Positions 30,804 through 38,553 of a DNA stretch of 64,000 bases are shown piece by piece. How positions within the stretch are numbered: position 1 is the first letter of the stretch; every line of letters starts with the position of its first letter. Origin of the DNA: Bacillota bacterium (GTDB taxonomy: Bacteria; Bacillota; Sulfobacillia; Symbiobacteriales; ZC4RG38); NCBI GenBank assembly GCA_021890795.1, contig JAKKUO010000006.1, positions 1 through 64,000 of the forward strand, read 5' to 3'. Position numbers and translations under genes: made by a program. The notes beneath the pieces are model-generated. The model was not told where the DNA came from. It worked only from the letters and a program-made list of their open reading frames with translations, and made no database searches.

Positions 30804-31577
30804 GTGGCAGCAACCCTGACGTTCCTGGGCACCGGCGACGCCATGGGGGTGCCCCGGGTCTACTGCGACTGCCCGGTCTGCACCGAGGCCCGGACCAGCG
30901 GGCGGAACCGCCGCCGTCGGCCCAGCGCCCTGGTCCGGGACGGCGGGGGGTGCCTCCTCATCGACTGCGGCCCGGACTGGCGGCTGCAGATGGAATCCGT
31001 CGGGCTCCGGGCTGTCGATGCGGTCCTGGTCACCCACCCCCATCACGACCACATCGGCGGCCTGCCGGAGCTGGCCGACGCGGTCCGCTGGACCGGCCGG
31101 CCGGTGCCGGTGGCGGCGGCGCCCCGGGTGCTGGCGGAGATCCAGGCCCGCTACCCCTGGATCGGCCAGTACCTGGTCTTCACCCCCCTCATCGGGCCGG
31201 CGGAGTTCCTCGGCTTCCGGGTCACGGCCTGGGAGGTGAACCACGGCCACAACGGCCGGAGCTACGGCCTCCGGCTGGAACGGCCGGGGTTTGCCTGGGC
31301 CTACGTCCCCGACAGCATCCACCTCAGCCCGGCGGAGCGGGAGCCCCTGCGGGGGCTGGACCTTCTGGTCCTGGGCACCGCGTACTACCGGGAGGAGGCC
31401 CCGGTGGCCACCCGCTCCCTCTACGACATGGTGGAGGCCCTGGCGCTCCTCGCCGAGGTCCGCCCCCGGCGGGCGATCTTCACCCACCTCTCCCACGGGG
31501 TCGACCTGCGGGAGCCCTACCCGCTGCCTCCGGAGGTGACCCTGGCGGAGGACGGGATGACCGTCCCGCTGGCGTAA
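30804..31577 (+). CDS. Metallo-beta-lactamase fold hydrolase, PhnP-like
   Basis: This 257-residue protein starts at GTG 30804 after AGGAGGT. It begins LTFLGTGDAMGVP and has the structural zinc motif CDCPVCTEA known from PhnP-type cyclic phosphodiesterases, the active-site motif THPHHDHIGG, a later His (WEVNHGHNG) and the terminal THLSHG. The family hydrolyses cyclic phosphate esters of nucleosides or ribose; the natural substrate here is not known. It is 19 bases after the kinase gene and probably co-transcribed with the two-component system. Confidence 0.88.
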   Translation: MAATLTFLGTGDAMGVPRVYCDCPVCTEARTSGRNRRRRPSALVRDGGGCLLIDCGPDWRLQMESVGLRAVDAVLVTHPHHDHIGGLPELADAVRWTGRPVPVAAAPRVLAEIQARYPWIGQYLVFTPLIGPAEFLGFRVTAWEVNHGHNGRSYGLRLERPGFAWAYVPDSIHLSPAEREPLRGLDLLVLGTAYYREEAPVATRSLYDMVEALALLAEVRPRRAIFTHLSHGVDLREPYPLPPEVTLAEDGMTVPLA

Positions 31578-31592
31578 GGCGGCTCAGGGCAT

Positions 31593-31653
31593 GCCCCCTG
31601 GCATTGTGGGGGCGCCCCCTGGCGATGCGGGGGTGCCCCCCGGAGATGGGACC
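31593..31653. repeat. 3 x 21 bp tandem repeat, each unit self-complementary
   Basis: Units GCCCCCTGGCATTGTGGGGGC (31593-31613), GCCCCCTGGCGATGCGGGGG(T) (31614-31634) and a diverged third (from 31635) lie between the MBL stop (31577) and the protease ribosome site (GAGGAGG). Each of the first two could fold as a CCCCC/GGGGG hairpin. Confidence 0.75.
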
Positions 31654-31664
31654 GTGAGGAGGCG

Positions 31665-32897
31665 ATGGCCGTGTCCGCCCCATCCCGCTGGATCCTCCTG
31701 GCGACGGCCCTGGCGGCGGCCCTGGTGCTGTCCCTGGTCCTGGTGGGGGCCCTGGCGGGCCCCGGCTGGACCCCGGCGGCGGAGCGGTACTTTGACCCCG
31801 ACTTCCTCAGCCGGGCCCGGGCCTACAACCGGACCCGCTACCTGCTCTTCGCCCTGGGCCAGGCCCTGACCGTGGGGACCCTCGCCCTGGGGGTGGCCCG
31901 GGGCTGGCACCGGCAGGTTGCCGACTTCATCACGGGACTGGTGGGACCGCGGCCCCTCCTGGCTGTCGCCCTGTTCACGGCCCTTCTCTTCCTCGCCCTG
32001 AGGGCGGCCGGCCTGCCTATGGGCCTTGTCCGGCTGGCTCTGGACCATCGGTACGGCCTCAGCAGCCAGCCCCTGGGGCTCTGGCTCTCGGACTGGCTGA
32101 AGGGGCTGGCGGTGGAAGTAGCGGTCCTGATCCCCCTGGCGACCGGCCTCTTCTGGCTCATCCGGCGCTGGCCCCAGGGCTGGTGGCTCCCTGCCGCGGG
32201 CGGCCTAGCCCTCTACCTGATCGCGGCGAGCTACCTCGGGCCGGTGGTCGTCGACCCTCTCTTCCACCGGTTCACCCCCCTTCGGGACCCGGCCCTCGCC
32301 GGGGAGGTCCGGGACCTGGCCCGCCGGGCCGGGGTGGCCGCGGACGAGGTGCTGGTGATGGACGCCAGCCGCCGCACCCACCGGGTGAACGCCTATTTCG
32401 CCGGGGTGGGGCGGACCCGGCGGATCGTCCTGTACGACACCCTCCTCAGCCGCTACGACCGCCGGCAGGTGCTGCTGGTGCTGGCCCACGAACTGGGCCA
32501 CTGGCGGCTGGGGCACATCCGCCGGGGGCTCGGGCTGGGGGTCCTGGGGGGCGCCGCGGGCCTGTGGCTGGCCCAGCGGCTCCTGACCGGCGCCGGCCCC
32601 CGGCCTGGCGACCCCTCCCAGGTAGCGGTGCTGACTCTCTTCTTCTTGCTGGCCTCCCTCGCCGCCCTCCCGGTGCAGAACCTGGTCAGCCGGGCCTTTG
32701 AACGGGAAGCGGATCGGTTCGCCCTCGCCCTTACCGGCGACCCCGCCGGGATGGCCGCCCTGGAAGAGCGCCTCGGCCGGGACAACCTGGCCGACGTCGA
32801 CCCTCACCCCCTGGTCCGGGCGGTGCTCTTCACCCATCCCCCGGTGGTGGAGCGGATGGAGGCTGCCCTGGGCGGCCCCGGAAGGGCCGGGCCGTGA
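31665..32897 (+). CDS. M48 family metalloprotease, Ste24/CAAX prenyl protease-like
   Basis: This 410-residue membrane protease starts at ATG 31665 after GAGGAGG. About six hydrophobic segments surround the catalytic site: HExxH in LVLAHELGHWRLGH and the second zinc ligand in FEREADRFAL. The N-terminal third (RARAYNRTRYLLFALGQ; LDHRYGLSSQPLGLWLSDWLKG) is typical of the Ste24p-type peptidase_M48_N domain. In bacteria such enzymes degrade or process membrane proteins. No neighbour suggests a substrate. Confidence 0.9.
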   Translation: MAVSAPSRWILLATALAAALVLSLVLVGALAGPGWTPAAERYFDPDFLSRARAYNRTRYLLFALGQALTVGTLALGVARGWHRQVADFITGLVGPRPLLAVALFTALLFLALRAAGLPMGLVRLALDHRYGLSSQPLGLWLSDWLKGLAVEVAVLIPLATGLFWLIRRWPQGWWLPAAGGLALYLIAASYLGPVVVDPLFHRFTPLRDPALAGEVRDLARRAGVAADEVLVMDASRRTHRVNAYFAGVGRTRRIVLYDTLLSRYDRRQVLLVLAHELGHWRLGHIRRGLGLGVLGGAAGLWLAQRLLTGAGPRPGDPSQVAVLTLFFLLASLAALPVQNLVSRAFEREADRFALALTGDPAGMAALEERLGRDNLADVDPHPLVRAVLFTHPPVVERMEAALGGPGRAGP

Positions 32898-32952
32898 AGG
32901 GCGGGCCGGAGGAGGGCCGCGATCTGCATGTGGGAGGGCCGTGGCCCGCATG

Positions 32953-32961
32953 TGGTATAAT
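32953..32961 (+). promoter_or_regulatory. Extended -10 promoter of manA
   Basis: TGGTATAAT combines the TGn extension with a consensus TATAAT. No -35 is evident. The start codon lies about 43 bases downstream. Confidence 0.75.
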
Positions 32962-33003
32962 TTTGTGGCCAGAACTGTGTACGATGCGAGGCGATGCCCA
33001 CCG

Positions 33004-33972
33004 ATGTCCACGCCCCTCTATCCTCTGCGCGTCACCCCTGTGTTCAAGGAGCGGGTCTGGGGCGGCCGGCGCCTCAGCCGCTGGTTCCCGGACCTGCCCC
33101 CGGGCCGGATCGGCGAGGCCTGGGTGCTGAGTGACCATCCCCAGGGCCGCACCCCGGTGGCCAGCGGCCCCCTGGCCGGGCGCACCCTCGGGGAGCTCCG
33201 GGCCGCCTTCGGAGCGGATCTCCTCGGCACCCGGGGCATGGCCGCCGGCCCGGACCGGTTCCCCCTCCTCTTCAAGCTCCTGGACTGCGAAGAGGACCTC
33301 TCGGTCCAGGTCCACCCGCCGGACGACTACCCGGGGCTGCCCCCCGGGGAGCTGGGGAAGACCGAGATGTGGGTGGTACTGGACGCCCGGCCCGGCGCCC
33401 GGGTGATCCACGGCCTGAAGCCAGGCACCACCCGGGAGGACTTCGCGGCCGCGGTGCGGGAGGGCCGGACCCTCTCGGTGCTCCGGGAGGTACCGGCCCA
33501 GCCCGGCGACGTGATCTACGTCCCCGCGGGGACCGTCCACGCCCTGGGTGCGGGGCTGGTAGTGGCGGAGATCCAGCAGAGTTCCGACACCACCTACCGG
33601 GTCTACGACTACGACCGGCTGGGCCTCGACGGCAAGCCCAGGGAGCTGCACATCGAGGACGCCCTCCGGGTGACCTCCTGCGGCGACCCGCCGGCTCCCG
33701 GCCGGGTGCCGGTCCTGCCCCCGGGCACCTGGGGCGAGATCTGCCGCTCGCCGTACTTTGTGGTGGAGCACGGCCGCTGCGAGGGCGAGTGGGAGCAGGA
33801 ATCCTCCCAGGAGACCTTCCATGCGCTGCTGGTCACCGAGGGAAGCGGTGCCGTGGTCTGGGAGGGCGGCGAGGTGCCCCTGGAGCCCGGCGCGGCGGTG
33901 CTGATCCCGGCAGCCCTGGGGCGTTACCGGCTGCGGGGGCAGTTCGAGGCCCTGCGGGTCTACCTGCCCTGA
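33004..33972 (+). CDS. manA: Class I mannose-6-phosphate isomerase
   Basis: This 322-residue cupin-fold enzyme interconverts mannose-6-phosphate and fructose-6-phosphate. The zinc ligands are recognisable in LSVQVHPPDDY (Gln, His), GKTEMWVVLD (Glu) and AGTVHALGAG (His), and the short length matches the Bacillus ManA/Pmi type. A cupin-like C-terminal domain contains a second beta-barrel (FHALLVTEGSGAVVW). It stands alone with an extended -10 promoter and a strong terminator, near a locus of mannoside phosphorylase-family genes, for which it could provide the last step into glycolysis. Confidence 0.93.
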   Translation: MSTPLYPLRVTPVFKERVWGGRRLSRWFPDLPPGRIGEAWVLSDHPQGRTPVASGPLAGRTLGELRAAFGADLLGTRGMAAGPDRFPLLFKLLDCEEDLSVQVHPPDDYPGLPPGELGKTEMWVVLDARPGARVIHGLKPGTTREDFAAAVREGRTLSVLREVPAQPGDVIYVPAGTVHALGAGLVVAEIQQSSDTTYRVYDYDRLGLDGKPRELHIEDALRVTSCGDPPAPGRVPVLPPGTWGEICRSPYFVVEHGRCEGEWEQESSQETFHALLVTEGSGAVVWEGGEVPLEPGAAVLIPAALGRYRLRGQFEALRVYLP

Positions 33973-33993
33973 GGCTGCGGGTCTGAACAGAAG

Positions 33994-34034
33994 AACCCAC
34001 CGGCGCATCACCCTGCGCCGGTGGGTTGCTTTTT
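33994..34034 (+). terminator. Rho-independent terminator of manA
   Basis: Perfect 14-bp stem AACCCACCGGCGCA / TGCGCCGGTGGGTT (33994-34007, 34014-34027), loop TCACCC, tail GCTTTTT. It may also serve the convergent MFS gene in reverse, though with a weaker tail. Confidence 0.92.
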
Positions 34035-34040
34035 CCTGCC

Positions 34041-35270
34041 TTACCGCCGCGGCCCCCTGAGCCGTACCAGCGCCCCAAGGCCCAGGGGCCAGACCTGCCC
34101 GCCGCCCGAGCGCATCAGGAGCCAGGCCAGAGGGAAGGGCAACCCCAGGAAGGGCAACAGCCATCGGAGGAAGAGCACCTGCCCCTCCCCCGCGCCCCGG
34201 ACCAGGGCGAGAAAGCCCAGGAGCGCCACCACCCGGCCGAGGTTGAGGGGAATCTCCCGGGCGGCGATCATCTCCACCCGCAGGTCCTCGGAACCCATGG
34301 CCCGGCGGATGATGGAAAAGCTGGCGGTGGAGAAGGAGGTGAGCCAGACCGGGTTGACCACCGCTTGCAGGACGCCGTAGGCCAGGAGCACCGGCCAGGA
34401 GACCCCGAAGGCCAACACCCCGGTGGCGGCGGCCATCCCCACCGCGCCCAGGCGGAAGCTCTTCTCCCGGTTGCCGGGGTGCATCAGCCGGCTGGCGACC
34501 CAGTACGAGGCCAGCCCCAGGGCGCCCGTCAGGAAGGTGAACTGACCGACCCGGGCCTCGCCGCCGGTGGTGAGGTAGACCAGCAGGTTGATCGCGAAGG
34601 AGGTGATGCCGTCCCGCAGTCCGAGGACGCTGTGGGCCAGCAGCAGCCGCCGCCAGTCCGGATCCCGGCCGGGCAGCACCGCCCCGAGCCGGAAGGGGGC
34701 TGGCGGCCGGGACGGCGTGAGCCCCAGGCTGAGGGCCGCGGAGGCGGCGAAGAGCACGAAGCTGAGGACGAAGATGACCCGGTACCCGGTAAGCCCGGGC
34801 AGGGCGCTCAGCATCCACCCCGCGAGGAGGGGGGTGACCAGGGTCGCCAGGGAGGTGACCAGGCCGCTCTGATTGAAGTACAGCTCCCGCTTCTCCTCCG
34901 GGATCACGTCGTAGACCAGGACGTGGCTGGCCATGGCCCAGGCCCCCAAGGCCAGGCCCATCCAGGCGCCCAGGGCCTCCAGGTGGAGAGCCGCCCGCTC
35001 CCGGAGGAGAAGGAGCGCCAGGTAGAACCCCGCGTGGAGGCCGGTTCCGATCTGATAGGTCAGCACCGCGCCCCGGGTCTTGATCAGCCAGCCCAAGGCT
35101 GGCGCGGCCGCCAGCAGGGCCAGGAACTGCCATAATGCATAAGTGGCCGGCGTCTCCAGCCCCGGCCGCAGCCGAAACAGGTAGACGCCGGTGAAGAGCC
35201 CCGAGAGGCCGTTGGCCAGGGCAAAGAGCCCGCCCACGGCCACCAACCGCCGCATGGCAGAGGGGATCAT
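34041..35270 (-). CDS. Major facilitator superfamily transporter
   Basis: This 409-residue protein has about 12 hydrophobic helices (for example VAVGGLFALANGLSGLFTGVY and LAHSVLGLRDGITSFAINLLVY) and a conserved mid-protein cytoplasmic region (VLYDVIPEEKRELYFNQSG; LTPSRPPAPFRLG). It resembles the YxiO/UMF-like or YqgE-type MFS proteins of Bacillota, without a recognisable drug or sugar signature. The start could be ATG 35270 or 35255 (MRRLVAVGG); neither has a strong ribosome site. It is convergent with manA. Its position next to GH130 genes makes sugar export or import possible but unproven. Confidence 0.82.
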   Translation of the reverse strand: MIPSAMRRLVAVGGLFALANGLSGLFTGVYLFRLRPGLETPATYALWQFLALLAAAPALGWLIKTRGAVLTYQIGTGLHAGFYLALLLLRERAALHLEALGAWMGLALGAWAMASHVLVYDVIPEEKRELYFNQSGLVTSLATLVTPLLAGWMLSALPGLTGYRVIFVLSFVLFAASAALSLGLTPSRPPAPFRLGAVLPGRDPDWRRLLLAHSVLGLRDGITSFAINLLVYLTTGGEARVGQFTFLTGALGLASYWVASRLMHPGNREKSFRLGAVGMAAATGVLAFGVSWPVLLAYGVLQAVVNPVWLTSFSTASFSIIRRAMGSEDLRVEMIAAREIPLNLGRVVALLGFLALVRGAGEGQVLFLRWLLPFLGLPFPLAWLLMRSGGGQVWPLGLGALVRLRGPRR

Positions 35271-35402
35271 GTCACTGCCTGACTCCTTGTGCGTCGACCG
35301 GGACCGGCGCCCGCGCCGCGGCCGCCGCAGTGGCCGGTCTGCCGGCGTCAGCGCCGCCCGCCGCCGGGGGCCGGCGCACTCCGGCCCCCGGCCGCCCCGG
35401 CG

Positions 35403-36299
35403 TCAGAAGCGGATGTCGCTCAGCCGCATCCCGGCCACACCGATCACGGTGTCCGCGGCGCCGTAGTAGACGTACAGGTCGTCGCCCTTGATCGCGTGGC
35501 CATTGGAGAATACGACATTCGGCACCCAGCCCCTCCGTTCCCACTCCAACTCCGGCTCCAGGATCGGCTCGGCCTGCCGGGCCAGCACCTTCGTCGGGTC
35601 CTCCAGGTCCAGAAGCGCGGCCCCGAGCCGGTAGGAGTTGTCCCGGGTGTGGGCTGCGTGGTAGATGAGGAACCACCCCTGGGGGGTCTTGATCGGCGGC
35701 CCGGCAATCCCCACCCGGGCGTCCTGCCAGGTTCCCGGAATCGGCGAGAGGATCTTGGTGTGCCCGTACCAGGTCTTCAGGTCGTCGGAGAATGCGACCC
35801 AGATGTCCGGGTACCGCCGGTGGAGGAGCACCCATCGGCCGCCGATCGGCTCGGGGAACAGGGCGGCGTTCTTGTTCGGCTCGTCCAGCACCACCCCGTG
35901 CCGCTCCCAGGTGATGAGGTTCTTCGAGGTGGCCCGGCAGATCCGCCAGTCCCCCTCGAACCGTCCGCCAAAGCCGGTGTAGGTCAGGTGGTAGGTGTCG
36001 CCGATCTTCACCAGCCGGCCGTCTTCAGGCCCCCGCAGCTCCTGGGGCACCGCGCCCGGCCCCATCACCGGCTGGTCCAGCTTCATGAAGTGGATCCCGT
36101 CGGTGCTCACCGCATAGCCGATGGAGTTCCTGTACGGGCCGTACCGGGCGTGGCAGCCGATGTCCGTAGCCCGGTAGAGGAGGTGAAAGAGCCCGTTGTC
36201 GTAGATCGCGGCCGGGTTGAAAACCGCCGCCCGCTCCCAGGGGCGGGAGGGGTCCGGGGTGAGGATCGGCCGGTCGCTGAGTCGCTCCAGTTTGATCAT
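35403..36299 (-). CDS. GH130 family glycosidase/phosphorylase (mannoside phosphorylase-like), copy 1
   Basis: This 298-residue five-bladed beta-propeller enzyme starts at ATG 36299 in an ATGA overlap with copy 2. It shows RLSDRPILTPDPSRPWERAAVFNPAAIYDNGLFHLLYRA, the GPEDGRLVKIGDTYHLTYTGF motif (GH130 catalytic region), PGTWQDARVGIAGPPIKT and LDLEDPTKVLARQAEPILEPELEWE. GH130 enzymes phosphorolyse beta-mannosidic bonds and release mannose-1-phosphate; some members are hydrolases or act on mannosyl-glucose or N-glycan cores. Cytoplasmic, no signal peptide. Expressed together with copy 2. Confidence 0.9.
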   Translation of the reverse strand: MIKLERLSDRPILTPDPSRPWERAAVFNPAAIYDNGLFHLLYRATDIGCHARYGPYRNSIGYAVSTDGIHFMKLDQPVMGPGAVPQELRGPEDGRLVKIGDTYHLTYTGFGGRFEGDWRICRATSKNLITWERHGVVLDEPNKNAALFPEPIGGRWVLLHRRYPDIWVAFSDDLKTWYGHTKILSPIPGTWQDARVGIAGPPIKTPQGWFLIYHAAHTRDNSYRLGAALLDLEDPTKVLARQAEPILEPELEWERRGWVPNVVFSNGHAIKGDDLYVYYGAADTVIGVAGMRLSDIRF

Positions 36300-37231
36300 C
36301 GACCAGAAGCCTCCCGGGTGAGGTAATGGAGAAGGATCGAGCGGTCCACCGCCGCCACCCCCAGGGTGGCGTCCCCCGCCCCGTAGTAGACGAAGAAGGC
36401 GCCGTCGATCTCCACCGAACCGCAGGAGAAGACCACGTTGGGCACCAGCCCTGCCCGCTCCCACTCCAGCTCCGGCTCCAGGATCGGGTAGGGGTACCGG
36501 GCCAGCACCTTCGTCGGGTCCTCCAGGTCCAGGAGTGCCACCCCCAGCCGGTAGACGTGCTGGTCGTCCACGGCATGGTAGAAGAGGACCCAGCCGGCCT
36601 CGGTCTTGTGGGGCGGCCCGGCGATGCCGATCTTCTTGCTCTCCCAGGTCCCCGGCCGGGTGGTCATCAGGATCCGGTGGTCGGTCCAGTGCTCCAGGTC
36701 CGTGGAGAAGCCGATCCAGATGTGGGGCATCCGGCGGTGGAGCAGCACATACCGGCCGCCGATGCGCTCGGGGAAGAGGGCGGCGTCCTTGTTGGTCTCG
36801 TCCAGCAGGACCCGGTGCCCCTGCCAGTCCACCAGGTTCTTCGACCAGCAGATGGCCGGGCGGTAGTCCTCCCAGGTGCGGCCGCCGAAGGCGGTGTAGA
36901 TCATGTAGTAGGTGTCGTCGATCTTGGTGATCCGGGGGTCCTCCACCCCCCAGGCTTCCTGGGGGCCGACCCCGGTCAGCACCGGCTGGTCGAACCGGGC
37001 AAAGTGCACCCCGTCGGTGCTGATCGCGTAGCCGATGGAGGAGACGAACTTGTGGGCCGGGTCCGGCCGCTCGGTGTCCAGACGGAACCGGTTGTTGGAC
37101 GCCCGGTAGAAGAGGTGCACGAGGCCGTTCTCGTAGATCGCGCCGGCGTTGAAGACCGCCTCGCGCTCCCACTCGTGCTCCCAGATGGGCCCCAGGATCG
37201 GGGTGTCGGAGAGGCGCGTCAGCCGCAGCAT
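36296..37231 (-). CDS. GH130 family glycosidase/phosphorylase (mannoside phosphorylase-like), copy 2
   Basis: This 311-residue paralogue of the adjacent gene starts at ATG 37231 behind GAGGAGGAAA. Key regions are EREAVFNAGAIYENGLVHLFYRAS, WGVEDPRITKIDDTYYMIYTAF (the GVEDPR form of the catalytic loop, closer to classical GH130), GTWESKKIGIAGPPHKT and ALLDLEDPTKVLARYPYPILEPELEWE. Two GH130 enzymes often have different chain-length or linkage preference within one mannan or mannoside pathway. Their tight coupling points to equimolar production. Linkage specificity cannot be told from the sequence. Confidence 0.9.
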   Translation of the reverse strand: MLRLTRLSDTPILGPIWEHEWEREAVFNAGAIYENGLVHLFYRASNNRFRLDTERPDPAHKFVSSIGYAISTDGVHFARFDQPVLTGVGPQEAWGVEDPRITKIDDTYYMIYTAFGGRTWEDYRPAICWSKNLVDWQGHRVLLDETNKDAALFPERIGGRYVLLHRRMPHIWIGFSTDLEHWTDHRILMTTRPGTWESKKIGIAGPPHKTEAGWVLFYHAVDDQHVYRLGVALLDLEDPTKVLARYPYPILEPELEWERAGLVPNVVFSCGSVEIDGAFFVYYGAGDATLGVAAVDRSILLHYLTREASGR

Positions 37232-37396
37232 GGGTTTCCTCCTCAGTACCAGAGAGTGGGCTCGGCCGGGGGCTTGGTCCGAGAAGCCAACGGCCGGGAC
37301 CGTCCGGCGGCAGGGCCCGCCGGGCGGTCCCGGCCGAGGCCTGTCAAGGGCCGTTGATTCCGAGGCTGTGCAGGGCGCTTCGAACGGAAGGGCCGA

Positions 37397-38551
37397 TCAG
37401 ACGAGCCGCACCGCCCGGGTCGCCGCGTCGTGGGCGATGCGCAGGCTGGCGAGGATCGCCTCCGGGGTCACCGCGGGCTGGTAGCCCGGGTCCCGGACCG
37501 CCCGGGCGAAGTCCGCGGCGCCGGCCTGGATGGCCCGGCCGTAGACCACCATCTTCTCCTCCCGGCAGGCGAGGGTGAGCCGCACCCGGTGGGTGACCTC
37601 CCGGTCCATCCACCGGCCCTGGCACCGCCGGGCCTCGCCCTCGTAACCGTCCAGGAAGGCCAGGGTCGCCTGTACCGGTGCCCGGCGCCCCGAGCCCATC
37701 TCCAGGGCCGGCCGGGCGGCCACCTCTTCGAGCCGGGCGAGGCCTTCTCTGTCCACCGCCCCCTCCAGGGTGAGGGCGAGGGGCATCCAGCCGTGGACGG
37801 TGATGTCCCCCAGGTCGCAGGCCAGCCGGAACTCGGTCCGCTCCACCCGGTACGGCCGGTCAAAGCTGTGGTAGAAGACCGCCGGGATCGAACCGTACCG
37901 GGTCACCGCCAGCACCCGGTCCAGGTTCCCGCGGGGCGGCCGGGCCCAGACCTGGCTGTAGGTCCACTCCCCCTGGGCCCCGGAGAGGACCCCGGCGATG
38001 TCGAAGAAGTGGACCCCGTGCTCCACGAAGATGCCGCCGCTCACCTGGAGGTCCCAGAACCAGTGGTCCGGGGGAAGCGGCTCGTCAGTCGCGCAGTTCT
38101 CCAGAGTCATCTCCCGGAGTTCGCCCAGGACGCCGGACTGGAGCAGCTCCCGGGCCAGGCGGTAGATGGGGTTGAACCGGAGGACATAGTTAGTCCCCAC
38201 CCGGAGCCCTCGCTCCCGGGCGAGGCGCATCACCGCCTCCGCCTCCTCCGGGGTGAGGGCGAAGGGCTTCTCCACCCAGACGTGCCGGCCGGCCTCCAGG
38301 GCCCGGAGCGCCGCCGGCCCGTGGTGCGCGGGCGGGGTGGCGAGGTAGACCACGTCCACCTCCGGCACCGCCAGGAGGTCCTCATAGGTCTCGCAGAACT
38401 TGGCCCCATAGGCCTCCGCCGCCGCCCGGGCCCGGGCCGGGTCGGCGTCCTGAACCGCCACCACCCGGACCTCCGGCATCTCCCGGAAGGCCGACATGGC
38501 GAAGGCGCCGAAGCCGCCGGCTCCCACCACACCAATCCCTACGGGCTGCAT
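37397..38551 (-). CDS. Gfo/Idh/MocA family oxidoreductase
   Basis: This protein has 384 residues from ATG 38551. The N-terminal Rossmann motif is GIGVVGAGGFGAFAMSAFREM, the family motif EKPFALTPEEAE carries the catalytic Lys, and the C-terminal alpha/beta domain includes GGIFVEHGVHFFD. It should be an NAD(P)-dependent sugar or inositol dehydrogenase or isomerase. Alternative starts are GTG 38557 (overlapping the lipoprotein stop as GTGA) and ATG 38569. It follows the lipoprotein and transporter genes directly and is thus part of the sugar operon. Confidence 0.88.
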   Translation of the reverse strand: MQPVGIGVVGAGGFGAFAMSAFREMPEVRVVAVQDADPARARAAAEAYGAKFCETYEDLLAVPEVDVVYLATPPAHHGPAALRALEAGRHVWVEKPFALTPEEAEAVMRLARERGLRVGTNYVLRFNPIYRLARELLQSGVLGELREMTLENCATDEPLPPDHWFWDLQVSGGIFVEHGVHFFDIAGVLSGAQGEWTYSQVWARPPRGNLDRVLAVTRYGSIPAVFYHSFDRPYRVERTEFRLACDLGDITVHGWMPLALTLEGAVDREGLARLEEVAARPALEMGSGRRAPVQATLAFLDGYEGEARRCQGRWMDREVTHRVRLTLACREEKMVVYGRAIQAGAADFARAVRDPGYQPAVTPEAILASLRIAHDAATRAVRLV

Positions 38552-38553
38552 CG

